A DNA stretch of 38,679 nucleotides from an uncultured bacterium (GTDB lineage: Bacteria > Cyanobacteriota > Vampirovibrionia > Gastranaerophilales > Gastranaerophilaceae): positions 1 to 38,679 of the forward strand of contig URFH01000027.1 of NCBI GenBank assembly GCA_900547155.1, given 5' to 3'. Each line of letters opens with the position of its first letter. Position 1 is the stretch's first letter. The notes beneath the pieces are model-generated. The model did no database searches, was not told the DNA's origin, and saw only the letters and a list, made by a program, of their open reading frames with translations. Positions 8,785-16,162 of this stretch are shown piece by piece. The translations under genes and the position numbers were made by a program.

Positions 8785-8800
8785 TGGTCAAATCAAGCAC

Positions 8801-8952
8801 CCTTCCCCAACTCGGGGAAGGAGCAGTCGTTGCAATACGGCAGTATTGCGTACGAATGCGGATGGGGAGCGGTCACAAACCATTACAAAAACCTAAAATT
8901 CACATTTTTGCACGTTTTTACGGTGGGAATCGTTTCACTTTTCCCACCCTAC
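8801..8952 (+). repeat. ~153-bp dispersed repeat unit, copy 2
   Basis: Opposite orientation to the other three copies. Starts with a CCTTCCCCAACTCGGGGAAGG hairpin at the 3' end of the YihY gene and ends with TTCCCACCCTACA. One frame reads MQYGSIAYECGWGAV, as in copy 3. Confidence 0.85.
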
Positions 8953-8960
8953 AACTGTTT

Positions 8961-9024
8961 TTATCGCTCCCCACCCCGCCCCTCCCCGAGTCGGGGAGGG
9001 GGAATTAAGCTAAACCCTGTTATT
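8961..9024. repeat. Mosaic GC-rich repeat arm after copy 2
   Basis: ATCGCTCCCCACCCCGCCCC, then a CTCCCCGAGTCGGGGAG hairpin and the GGAATTAAGCTAAACCC linker seen at the other loci. This is the same module that lies next to the ~153-bp unit at 19.5 and 27.2 kb. Confidence 0.75.
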
Positions 9025-9090
9025 TCACACCCCGCCCCCCAAAAAACTTAAAACTTGACTGATTTACTAAAAAAGGCGATAATTGAAAGC

Positions 9091-11079
9091 ATGAAGAGGA
9101 AACTAATACTGGCAATATCCCTTGTTCTGGCGCTTGGCGCGATGAGCGCTGATGCAAAGATGAGTTCTGAATCTTACAAATATTTCCAGAACGCAAGCAC
9201 ACTTGAGAAGCAAAGCGACTATTTGCAGGCAATTGACCAGCTGAAAAAAGCTATTGAAACCTCGCCCGACGAGGCAATCCTGTTCATAAAGCTCGGAGGC
9301 CTGTATTCTGAAATAGGCGACTGGCAAAACGCGCTTGTGGCTTACAAAAAAGCGATAAAAATCAAGCCTAATGACGCTGTTGTCTATATAAGCATGGGAA
9401 ATATCCTCCAGCAGCAAAATGACTACGAAAGCGCTTTTCAGGCTTATTCTCAGGCGCTGAACATCTTCCCCGAGTATAAATATAACTACCTGAATCTCGG
9501 AAACGTTAAGTTTTTACAAAAAGATTACCCCGCAGCAGTCAAATATTACAAAACTTTCCTCGGCTATTACCCTGACAACACCGAGGCGCGTGAAAATATC
9601 GCTTCAATTTACATGAAACTCGAAAAATATCAGGACGCTGCAGACGAATACGCAAATCTTTACACAAAAAATCCTGCAGGCTTCAAAGAATATGCAAATT
9701 ACGGGCTTGCAATGCTGCGCTCGGGCGACTACACAAACGCTGTTGAAATGCTGAAAAAAGCCGTTCAGGCAAACCCTTCTGATTACGCTTCGCATGGAAA
9801 TATGGCGATTGCTTATGTAAAACTTGAAAAAAATGAACTTGCGCTGATTGAATTCAGAAAAGCGTTTGAAATTAAACCGGATTTGGAGGATTTGAAGCTC
9901 GATTATGCAAATCTTCTGGCTGATATGGGCAAAACTAACGACGCAATCTCAAAATATCAGGAATATCTCGTTCACAACCCGAAAAGCTCCGGCGCGTTGT
10001 TCAATCTGGGGGTGATTTACGAAAAAAACGGGCAATACCCGAAAGCTATTGAATTTTTCTCAAGGGCTCTTGAGGCGGATCCGGCTTATGACGACGCAAA
10101 ACGCGAACTTGCAAGAAGTTACCACCTGAACAAGGATTACACGCAGGCAATCAAAATTTATGACGAAATTCTGCTGAAAAGCAAAAATGATTACAATGTG
10201 CTGTTCAATAAAGCCATTGCGCTCCATGCAATGCAGAATTTTGACGGCGCAATCGCGATTTACAAAAGCCTTTATTCCCAAAAAGCCGAACCAAAGGTCA
10301 AAGAATACCTCTCAAAAGCATATCTTTCTCAGGGCGACGCATTTGCAAAGGCCGGAAACCAGAGAAAAGCAATAAACTGCTACGAATCAGCAGCCGCCTT
10401 GAAAAAAGACGATGTTAAAGCGCTTACTTCAATGGCGCGCTCCTATGACGAGCTCGGAATCAAGTCCAAAGCAATCGAACAGTACGAACGCGCACTTGAA
10501 ATCGATCCTGAAAACAAAGAAACCATCGTAAGTTACGCTGGAACGCTTTCAAAATACAACAAAGACGCTGAAGCGCAGGCTGCATACAACAAAGCGCTTT
10601 CAATCGACGAAAATTCCGCTGACGCACTCGAGGGGCTCGGAGATAATTATTTGAAGTCAAAAGACTACGCAAAAGCCATTGAACAGTACGAAAAAGCGCT
10701 CAAAACCGAGCCAAACGACGAAGCGCTGATTCTAAAGCTCGGAAATACCTACAAACTCAACAACGAAACCGAAAAAGCGCTTGCTCAATACGAACATCTG
10801 ATGAAAGTCAACCCCGCAAATGTTGACGCAATGTTCAATGCAGGGCTTTGCTACGCGGAGCAGAAGAATTTTGAGAAAACAAAAGAGCTAATGAACGCAA
10901 TTTTGGAAATAAACCCCGAATATCCATATGCATACTACACTCTGGCTATGGCGTACGAAACGGAAAAGGATTACGCAAAAGCGGTCGAAAATTATGAAAA
11001 ATTCATCAACCTTTCAACCGACGAAAAATTAAAATCAGAGCTCAAAGACAGGGTTAATTTCCTTAAATCGAAAATTTAA
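9091..11079 (+). CDS. Exported TPR-repeat protein
   Basis: The 662-aa product begins with a signal peptide (MKRKLILAISLVLALGAMSA) and then consists almost entirely of 34-residue TPR units from about residue 25 to the end, roughly 17 to 18. Typical signatures recur, such as A-x-x-x-[FY]-x-x-A-[LI]-x-[IL]-x-P. TPR arrays are protein-interaction scaffolds; the partner is unknown. The frame can be extended to a TTG at 9055, but that would bury the signal peptide, so the ATG at 9091 (after GAAAG) is preferred. A lipoprotein gene follows after 4 bases and a CxxCxxCC gene overlaps that one, so the three likely form an operon and may act together in the envelope. Confidence 0.9.
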   Translation: MKRKLILAISLVLALGAMSADAKMSSESYKYFQNASTLEKQSDYLQAIDQLKKAIETSPDEAILFIKLGGLYSEIGDWQNALVAYKKAIKIKPNDAVVYISMGNILQQQNDYESAFQAYSQALNIFPEYKYNYLNLGNVKFLQKDYPAAVKYYKTFLGYYPDNTEARENIASIYMKLEKYQDAADEYANLYTKNPAGFKEYANYGLAMLRSGDYTNAVEMLKKAVQANPSDYASHGNMAIAYVKLEKNELALIEFRKAFEIKPDLEDLKLDYANLLADMGKTNDAISKYQEYLVHNPKSSGALFNLGVIYEKNGQYPKAIEFFSRALEADPAYDDAKRELARSYHLNKDYTQAIKIYDEILLKSKNDYNVLFNKAIALHAMQNFDGAIAIYKSLYSQKAEPKVKEYLSKAYLSQGDAFAKAGNQRKAINCYESAAALKKDDVKALTSMARSYDELGIKSKAIEQYERALEIDPENKETIVSYAGTLSKYNKDAEAQAAYNKALSIDENSADALEGLGDNYLKSKDYAKAIEQYEKALKTEPNDEALILKLGNTYKLNNETEKALAQYEHLMKVNPANVDAMFNAGLCYAEQKNFEKTKELMNAILEINPEYPYAYYTLAMAYETEKDYAKAVENYEKFINLSTDEKLKSELKDRVNFLKSKI

Positions 11080-11083
11080 ATAA

Positions 11084-11497
11084 ATGAGAAAGATTTTTAA
11101 AAATTTCCTTTTACTGCTTATGTTTCTGGCGCCGTTTGTGCTGTCCGGATGTTCAAATGACGCGCTTTTGTATTTTAATTCCCAGCCGATTACAAAAGAA
11201 ACCGTAAATTACCCGTCAAGCAATTTTGCCGTCGGGCAAAAGATTCATTACGTGCTGATTTTGCCAAAAGGGTTCAAAAACGAATACATTCGCGTGCAAA
11301 TTGTCAAAAAAGAGGACAAAACCAACCACTGGGGCTACAAAATCTACCAGTCACGCGATTTTCACGTAGATACAACGAAAAATTATTTTATTGATTACTT
11401 TGTGCTCGGAGAAAAGGGGTATTATTTTATGCAGATTTTTAGTTTTGATAATTTTGATATTCCGCTTGCGAGAAACGATTTTTGGGTAAAGGGATGA
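11084..11497 (+). CDS. Small lipoprotein, unknown function
   Basis: The 137-aa product has a lipoprotein signal sequence with lipobox LSGC, lipidated Cys at 23. The mature part is predicted to be beta-rich (repeated short hydrophobic strands such as KIHYVLILPKG and YIRVQIVK) and ends in DFWVKG. I do not recognise a named family. It starts 4 bases after the TPR gene and overlaps the next gene by 4 bases, which suggests translational coupling and a shared envelope role. Confidence 0.82.
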   Translation: MRKIFKNFLLLLMFLAPFVLSGCSNDALLYFNSQPITKETVNYPSSNFAVGQKIHYVLILPKGFKNEYIRVQIVKKEDKTNHWGYKIYQSRDFHVDTTKNYFIDYFVLGEKGYYFMQIFSFDNFDIPLARNDFWVKG

Positions 11498-11904
11498 GAT
11501 TTTTCCGGCTTTTAAAACAGTATTTTTCCTTGTTCTGCTCAAAACGTGCTTCGCGCTACAAACTCTCGGGCAAATGCAAAAAATGCGGCGCCTGCTGTAA
11601 GAATATTACGTTTTTGATAGGCGAAAATTACATAAAAACCCCTGAACAGTTTGAAAAAATGAAAGAATGGGACAAAAAATACAACCATTTTTTCATCAGC
11701 GGGGCAAAAGAAGACGGCACGCTGCTTTTCACCTGCAAATCGCTCGGAAAAGACAATTTATGCAAAGATTACCGCTGGCGGTCGCTTTATTGCAGGGCTT
11801 ATCCGGTTTATGATACGAGGATTTTGTCGGGAAATTTTGAAATGCTTGAGGGCTGCGGGTTCAAAATCGTTCCGGAGAAGTCTTTTGAGGAGTTTTTGAG
11901 GTAA
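11494..11904 (+). CDS. YkgJ-family CxxCxxCC cluster protein
   Basis: The 136-aa product belongs to the putative zinc/iron-chelating CxxCxxCC family. The cluster is C28-x2-C31-x2-C34-C35, followed by the later conserved cysteines in FTCKSLGKDNLCKDY and LYCRAYP. The biochemical role of the family is not settled. ATG at 11494 overlaps the lipoprotein stop (ATGA), which supports this start over an upstream TTG at 11482. Third gene of the TPR-lipoprotein operon. Confidence 0.82.
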   Translation: MRFFRLLKQYFSLFCSKRASRYKLSGKCKKCGACCKNITFLIGENYIKTPEQFEKMKEWDKKYNHFFISGAKEDGTLLFTCKSLGKDNLCKDYRWRSLYCRAYPVYDTRILSGNFEMLEGCGFKIVPEKSFEEFLR

Positions 11905-11945
11905 GATTGCGGGTTTTTTCAAGAATTGCTCCTTACTCCGGCCCT

Positions 11946-12115
11946 GATTTTTCCCTACGGGCAGGCCCTCACCCCTGTCTTCTCCTAATTTACCCCTCCG
12001 GGCTGTCCCCCACCCCGGCCCCCTCTCACAAACGATACTCAATCGTTTGCTCGGCAGAGTCCCGCTTGGGGAGGGAGAATCTAGCTAAACACTCTCCTGA
12101 CGGATGAGGGAGGGC
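11946..12115. repeat. Mosaic GC-rich repeat with CAAACGAT hairpin, second locus
   Basis: Contains CTTCTCCTAATTTACCCCTC and GGGCTGTCCCCCACCCCGGC (both also near 37.66-37.70 kb), then CTCTCACAAACGATACTCAATCGTTTG and CTCGGCAGAGTCC, matching the 2790-2866 block in reverse. It ends with GGGGAGGGAGAATCTAGCTAAACACTCTCCTGACGGATGAGGGAGGG. It fills most of the space between two operons. Confidence 0.75.
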
Positions 12116-12166
12116 AGATTTTTGCTTTATTGGATGAGTTTTTATGATTTTTTCCAGTTTTTGTTT

Positions 12167-12187
12167 TATAATCCTTATACAGAGAGG
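12167..12187 (+). promoter_or_regulatory. -10 box and ribosome-binding site of the four-gene operon
   Basis: TATAAT at 12167-12172, then AGAGAGG at 12181-12187, eight bases before the ATG at 12195. The -10 lies inside an alternative upstream reading (start at 12144), which argues for 12195 as the real start. Confidence 0.5.
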
Positions 12188-12194
12188 ATTTTTG

Positions 12195-12848
12195 ATGAAT
12201 AAACTCCAAATCTTTTGCGATTTTGACGGAACTATTACCAAAGAAGACACACTAAACAAATTTTTACGCGTTTATGCAGACAAAAAATGGCTTGAGTTGG
12301 AAGAAGAATGGATTAGCGGGAAAATTGGCTCGCGCGAATGCACCTCGCGCCAGATGGAGTTGATTCCGCAGCTCACGAACGAAGAAATCTCAAACTTCAT
12401 TGACAGCATTGAAATTGATGAGCATTTTAAAGCATTTATGGAATTTGTGAAAGCTGAAAATATTGATTTTTGCATTGTTTCAGACGGATTCGACTATTTT
12501 ATAAACAGAATCCTCGAAAAAAACGGACTAAATGACATAAAAGTTTTTTCAAACCACCTTGAAATTAAAAACGGGAAATTTCTCTGCACTTTCCCCTACA
12601 CCAACCCCGAATGCAGGACAGGAGCAGGGATGTGCAAGTGCAATATAATAAAAAACAGAAAAAATGTTACAAAAGCCGTATATTACGTTGGTGACGGGGT
12701 TTCGGATTTTTGTGCTTCTAAAAAAGCTGACAAAATATTTGCCAAGGGAAGACTATTGGAGTATTGTAAAAAGAATAAAATCGCAGAAAATGGTTTGATT
12801 GGGTTTAGTTCTTTTAAAGAAATACCGGAATTTTTAAAAACACTATAA
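12195..12848 (+). CDS. HAD-superfamily (subclass IB) phosphatase, MtnX/SerB-like
   Basis: The 217-aa product has all HAD motifs: nucleophile FCDFDGT (Asp9, Asp11), motif II with Ser96 (IVSDGFDYF), and motif IV YVGDGVSDFCASKKAD (Asp167, Asp171). The helical cap after motif I and overall length fit the MtnX-like/phosphoserine phosphatase group. A cysteine cluster, C140...C147-x-C149, sits before motif III; its role is unknown. The substrate is a phosphorylated small molecule that cannot be read from sequence. The aminotransferase starts 11 bases downstream. MtnX assignment would need other methionine-salvage genes, which are not adjacent. Confidence 0.85.
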   Translation: MNKLQIFCDFDGTITKEDTLNKFLRVYADKKWLELEEEWISGKIGSRECTSRQMELIPQLTNEEISNFIDSIEIDEHFKAFMEFVKAENIDFCIVSDGFDYFINRILEKNGLNDIKVFSNHLEIKNGKFLCTFPYTNPECRTGAGMCKCNIIKNRKNVTKAVYYVGDGVSDFCASKKADKIFAKGRLLEYCKKNKIAENGLIGFSSFKEIPEFLKTL

Positions 12849-12859
12849 AGGAGATTCAA

Positions 12860-14275
12860 ATGCTCGCAACTAAAGAAGATACTTGCTTAAAAAGAGTCAA
12901 TTTGTCGGATGACGAAATCAAAGAAATAGACAAAGAATACTGCTCATGGGGCGATACGGTTCACTATCACGATGAACAGACCATTTTTAGAGATTGCGAA
13001 GGCTCGTACATGTACGACGGCAATGAAACTCCTTATCTTGATTTGCAAATGTGGTATTCTGCGTGCAACCTCGGGTTCAAAAACAAAAGAATCCTCGACG
13101 CTGTTATGGATCAATACAGCTCAATGCCCCAGATTTCTTCAAGATTCGTTTATGACTACAAAGCGCTTCTTGCGAGAAAAATTGCGCTGGCAAACCTCGA
13201 CAGATACGGAATTAAAGGGCGCGTACAGTTTAACGTAGGCGGTGCACAGGCAAACGAAGATATGCTCAAGCTCATCCGCAATTACACGAAAAAACCCAGA
13301 ATGTTCGCATTCATGGGCGGCTACCACGGAAGAACAATCGGCACCACAGCCGTAACTTCCAGCTACCGCTACCGCGAACACTTCGGTCATATGTCAGATA
13401 CAGCGCATTTTGTGCCGTTCCCGTACTGTTTTAGATGTCCTTACGGCAAAAAATGCGAATCCTGCGACATGTATTGCGCAAAACAGTTCGCAAGGCTCTT
13501 TGAAAGCGAATATAACGGCATTTATGACCCTGCAACAAAAGATTGCGAATTCGGCGGATTCATCGCAGAGCCGCTTTTGGGCACAGGCGGGTACATTGTT
13601 CCCCCGAAAGGCTATTTTAAAGAGCTCAAAAAAGTTCTCGACGAACATAACATAATATTTATGGTCGATGAAGTCCAGATGGGATGTTTCAGAACCGGAA
13701 AACTCTGGGCAATGGAACATTTCGGCGTAAAACCCGACGCAATGACCTTTGCAAAATCCATCACAAACGGCATGAACCCGCTTGCCGGAATGTGGGCAAA
13801 AGAAGAGCTCATAAACCCGAAAGTTTTCCCAGCCGGCAGAACTCATTCGACTTATGCGGCTAACCCCATCGGAACCCGCGCCGGATATGAAGTTATGTCG
13901 ATATTTGAGGAAGAAAGAGAAACGCTTGAGCGCGAAATCGCAAGAAAAGGCGCAAAATTCCTCGACGGACTGAAAGAATTAGAGAAAAAATACAAAAATA
14001 TCGGTACTGTCAACGGTCTTGGCTTTGCTTTGAGCATTGAAGTTACCGAAGAAGACGGATTTACGCCGGCGAAAAAGCTTTGTGACGACATTATCGAAGA
14101 CGGCTTGAAAGGAAACCTCACATATAAAGGTAAAAAATGCGGTATTGTTCTAAATAACGGCGGATATTATAAAAATATCATCACGCTCGTTCCGCAGCTC
14201 TATTTCTCGGATGAGGAAATCGACATGGCGCTTGAATTGATTGACCAGCTGTTTGCCAGACATACAAAGGGTTAA
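12860..14275 (+). CDS. Class III (PLP-dependent) aminotransferase with a cysteine-rich insert
   Basis: The 471-aa product is of the acetylornithine/GABA/omega-amino acid aminotransferase fold. The PLP lysine is Lys299 in TFAKSITNG, the cofactor Asp is in FMVDEVQMG, and GGAQANEDMLKL and GGYHGRT match the family. Between them lies a cysteine-rich insert (Cys190, 193, 199, 202, 206: CX2CX5CX2CX3C), a possible metal site; related enzymes have a shorter C-x2-C-P insert here. AAGGAG seven bases upstream sets the start. The donor and acceptor are unknown. Close packing with a phosphatase and a hydrolase suggests a short modification or salvage pathway for an amino-containing metabolite. Confidence 0.92.
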   Translation: MLATKEDTCLKRVNLSDDEIKEIDKEYCSWGDTVHYHDEQTIFRDCEGSYMYDGNETPYLDLQMWYSACNLGFKNKRILDAVMDQYSSMPQISSRFVYDYKALLARKIALANLDRYGIKGRVQFNVGGAQANEDMLKLIRNYTKKPRMFAFMGGYHGRTIGTTAVTSSYRYREHFGHMSDTAHFVPFPYCFRCPYGKKCESCDMYCAKQFARLFESEYNGIYDPATKDCEFGGFIAEPLLGTGGYIVPPKGYFKELKKVLDEHNIIFMVDEVQMGCFRTGKLWAMEHFGVKPDAMTFAKSITNGMNPLAGMWAKEELINPKVFPAGRTHSTYAANPIGTRAGYEVMSIFEEERETLEREIARKGAKFLDGLKELEKKYKNIGTVNGLGFALSIEVTEEDGFTPAKKLCDDIIEDGLKGNLTYKGKKCGIVLNNGGYYKNIITLVPQLYFSDEEIDMALELIDQLFARHTKG

Positions 14276-14278
14276 AAA

Positions 14279-15106
14279 TTGGCTGAAAGTTTAGATTTTG
14301 AATTCAAGCATGAAAAATCCTGTAAAAGAGCTGTCCTGTTGTTCCATGGGATGACGGGCAGCCCTTTTGAAATGAAAAAACTCGGCAGAGCGCTTTTTGA
14401 GGCGGATTTTGACGTGTTTTGCTATTGTTTGCCCGGTCACGGAACCAGCCCGATAAGCATAAAAACCGTAAAATGGGAGGATTGGTACACTGATTCGACC
14501 AGCCATTACAGGGATTTGTCAAAAAAGTACGACGAAGTGTTTTTGGGCGGACTTTGCATGGGTGCGGTGCTTGCGCTCGCTATTGCGTCCGAATATGATG
14601 ATGTAAAGGGCATTCTTTCGCTTTCTACAACGCTTTTCCTCGATGGATGGACGATTCCGTGGTACAATTTCTTAATGCCCATGGGGCTGCATACGATTTT
14701 GCGCTATTATTATTCGTTCCCCGAAAGAGAGCCTTACGGGCTGAAAAACGAAACCCTGAGGAAGAAAATCGCCGCTTTGCAGAAGAAAAACACGGTTGCG
14801 TTGGACAATTATCCGATGAGCTGCATTTACGAGCTTTTAAAAATGTCAAAAGCGGCTCAAAAAAACATGCACAGGGTAAAATCGCCCGTTTTGCTCATGC
14901 ACGCGAAAGAAGACGACCTTACAAGCCCGAAAAGTGCAGAATTTGTTTACAAAAACATTTCATCAAGCATTCGTGAGTATATTCAGCTCGAAAACAGCTA
15001 TCATCTGGTGGTTATGGACAATGAGCGTGATTTTGTTTTTGGAAAATGTATTGAATTTATGAACAAAATCTCCGAATTTGCGCCGCAGGAGGCAACTTTA
15101 TGTTAA
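14279..15106 (+). CDS. Alpha/beta-hydrolase with a probable Cys nucleophile
   Basis: The 275-aa product resembles carboxylesterase/monoacylglycerol-lipase-type hydrolases. The oxyanion-hole motif is LLFHGMTGSP (residues 20-29). The nucleophile elbow reads G-L-C93-M-G rather than G-x-S-x-G. The catalytic acid is Asp211 or Asp212 (HAKEDDLTSP) and the base His241 (NSYHLVVMD). Cys nucleophiles are known in dienelactone hydrolases and some thioester/acyl-transfer enzymes, so the chemistry may not be ordinary ester hydrolysis. The start is a TTG four bases after the aminotransferase stop; no better start exists before the first strand. Its end overlaps the next gene by 7 bases. Third gene of the operon. 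Confidence 0.85.
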   Translation: MAESLDFEFKHEKSCKRAVLLFHGMTGSPFEMKKLGRALFEADFDVFCYCLPGHGTSPISIKTVKWEDWYTDSTSHYRDLSKKYDEVFLGGLCMGAVLALAIASEYDDVKGILSLSTTLFLDGWTIPWYNFLMPMGLHTILRYYYSFPEREPYGLKNETLRKKIAALQKKNTVALDNYPMSCIYELLKMSKAAQKNMHRVKSPVLLMHAKEDDLTSPKSAEFVYKNISSSIREYIQLENSYHLVVMDNERDFVFGKCIEFMNKISEFAPQEATLC

Positions 15107-15477
15107 GTGAAATCGCAAAAATCATCGGGCTGTTCCCGAACTCGCTTCTGGCAATAATTATCACGAACATAATTCTTATTTTCGGCTTTATTTTCGGAAA
15201 ATTGCTTTTGTACAGGTTTGAAAACCGCGTAAAATTCCTTTCACTTTTTACGGTTTTTATCAGCGTGACGATGGTCGCGTATTTTATCTCGATTATCTGG
15301 TTTTCGTTGAGCAATCTTTACAACGGAAACGCTGTTTATGCGGCGATGTTCCCGATTTTTCTGTTTTTGCCGTTCATAATCGGGCATTTTGCAAGCTATG
15401 AAAAAATTCAATATTATACGAATGTTCAGGTTCTGACGCTGGTTATCAGCCTGCTTCTTGCGTTTTCGTTTATTTAG
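15100..15477 (+). CDS. Small four-helix membrane protein
   Basis: The 125-aa product has four hydrophobic helices at about 15-37, 45-68, 78-95 and 103-124, with little outside the membrane. I do not recognise the family. The ATG overlaps the hydrolase end by 7 bases, so it is translationally coupled and is the last gene of the operon. It converges with the 66-aa gene, the two stops overlapping by 4 bases. Confidence 0.78.
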   Translation: MLSEIAKIIGLFPNSLLAIIITNIILIFGFIFGKLLLYRFENRVKFLSLFTVFISVTMVAYFISIIWFSLSNLYNGNAVYAAMFPIFLFLPFIIGHFASYEKIQYYTNVQVLTLVISLLLAFSFI

Positions 15478-15674
15478 ATTTCTTTAGTTTCGGGAAGACC
15501 GAGATTGTTGAAGCAGAAGGTTTGGATTTTGTGCAGCAGGTATTCGTTTTGCGTAAGCAGGGCTTCGTGTTCCCCGTCTCCGCCGCTTTCCAGCCATTTT
15601 TCCGCGTAGAGGGAAACTTTTTGCATGTTGATGATATCCCAGATTTCCTTAATTTTTTCGTCGCTCATTTTCAT
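15474..15674 (-). CDS. 66-aa hypothetical protein
   Basis: A small soluble, acidic protein rich in alpha-helix (MKMSDEKIKEIWDIINMQKV...), with no recognised domain. AAGGAG lies nine bases before the ATG and a TATAAT -10 (15702-15707) further upstream, so this is probably a real gene. The unusual palindromic octamer array at 15728-15759 lies just above this promoter. Confidence 0.65.
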   Translation of the reverse strand: MKMSDEKIKEIWDIINMQKVSLYAEKWLESGGDGEHEALLTQNEYLLHKIQTFCFNNLGLPETKEI

Positions 15675-15701
15675 TGATATTCTCCTTATGTTAATTTCTC
15701 A

Positions 15702-15759
15702 ATTATAACATATAGGGGTGAAATGAGGTTATAACGTGCGTTATAACGTATGTTATAAC
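15702..15759 (-). promoter_or_regulatory. Promoter with three phased GTTATAAC palindromes
   Basis: The -10 TATAAT is at 15702-15707 (minus strand). Three perfect copies of the self-complementary octamer GTTATAAC lie at 15728-15735, 15740-15747 and 15752-15759, spaced exactly 12 bases apart, over and above the -35 position. A related TTATAAC forms the -10 itself. This looks like an operator array for a dimeric regulator acting on the 66-aa gene. Confidence 0.45.
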
Positions 15760-15777
15760 ATTTTCATCACGCTTTCT

Positions 15778-15980
15778 GTCACCCTGAACTTGATTCAGGG
15801 TCGCAAGGTCAATGTCCATCGACTTCAACCTTGCGATTCCGGGTCAAGCCCGGAATGACGGCTTACTTTTCGTCACCCTGAACTTGTTTCAGGGTCTCAC
15901 CAGAAAACATAAAACAGCTTTTCAACGTTAAAAACATATATATCATGCTGATTAGACCCTGAAGCAATTTCAGGGTGACG
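15778..15980. repeat. Cluster of imperfect palindromes and a MITE-like inverted pair
   Basis: Includes a GTCACCCTGAACTTGATTCA-type palindrome (15778-15801), an inverted GCAAGGT/ACCTTGC pair (15803-15834), the ATTCCGGGTCAAGCCCGGAAT palindrome (15837-15857), and two 27-base palindromes at 15871-15897 and 15954-15980. These last two match each other in inverted orientation at 25 of 27 positions around a 56-base AT-rich core. From memory, near-identical palindromes are scattered through genomes of several phyla, notably alphaproteobacteria. They are unlike the CCCTC-type repeats in the rest of the window. Confidence 0.8.
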
Positions 15981-15996
15981 TTTAAGGATAAAGTTT

Positions 15997-16031
15997 GGGG
16001 GGTGAGGTTTGGGCCAGGGTTGGGGGTTGGG
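15997..16031 (+). other. Putative G-quadruplex motif
   Basis: Five G-runs: 15997-16002, 16011-16013, 16017-16019, 16022-16026 and 16029-16031. The last four are separated by loops of 3, 2 and 2 bases, which satisfies the canonical four-tract rule. It lies in a G/T-rich strand-asymmetric stretch (about 15990-16130) in the 489-base gene-free space 15675-16162, downstream of the SH3-like gene's stop. The C-rich strand would be in any read-through transcript of that gene. Confidence 0.5.
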
Positions 16032-16162
16032 TTTTTGTTTAGACCGGGCCTGGATTTGGTTTTTTGTCCGTTTTTTATCTATTTTTATTTTGCTTTTTAT
16101 TCAGTTTTTAACTTTTCTTAGTTTTATTCACATAATTGCCCGTACGCGGCTGCGGTGCGGGA

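Noticed and set aside
8784..9051. Two overlapping + strand frames of 73-74 aa
   Set aside because: Both lie in the ~153-bp repeat copy 2 and its neighbour; the peptide recurs only where the repeat recurs, without start sites.
9055..9090. Longer N-terminus for the TPR protein
   Set aside because: Starts with TTG and would place a charged segment before a clear signal peptide.
11946..12115. Prophage or insertion-sequence remnant
   Set aside because: No transposase or phage gene, and the sequence is explained by repeat modules seen at other loci.
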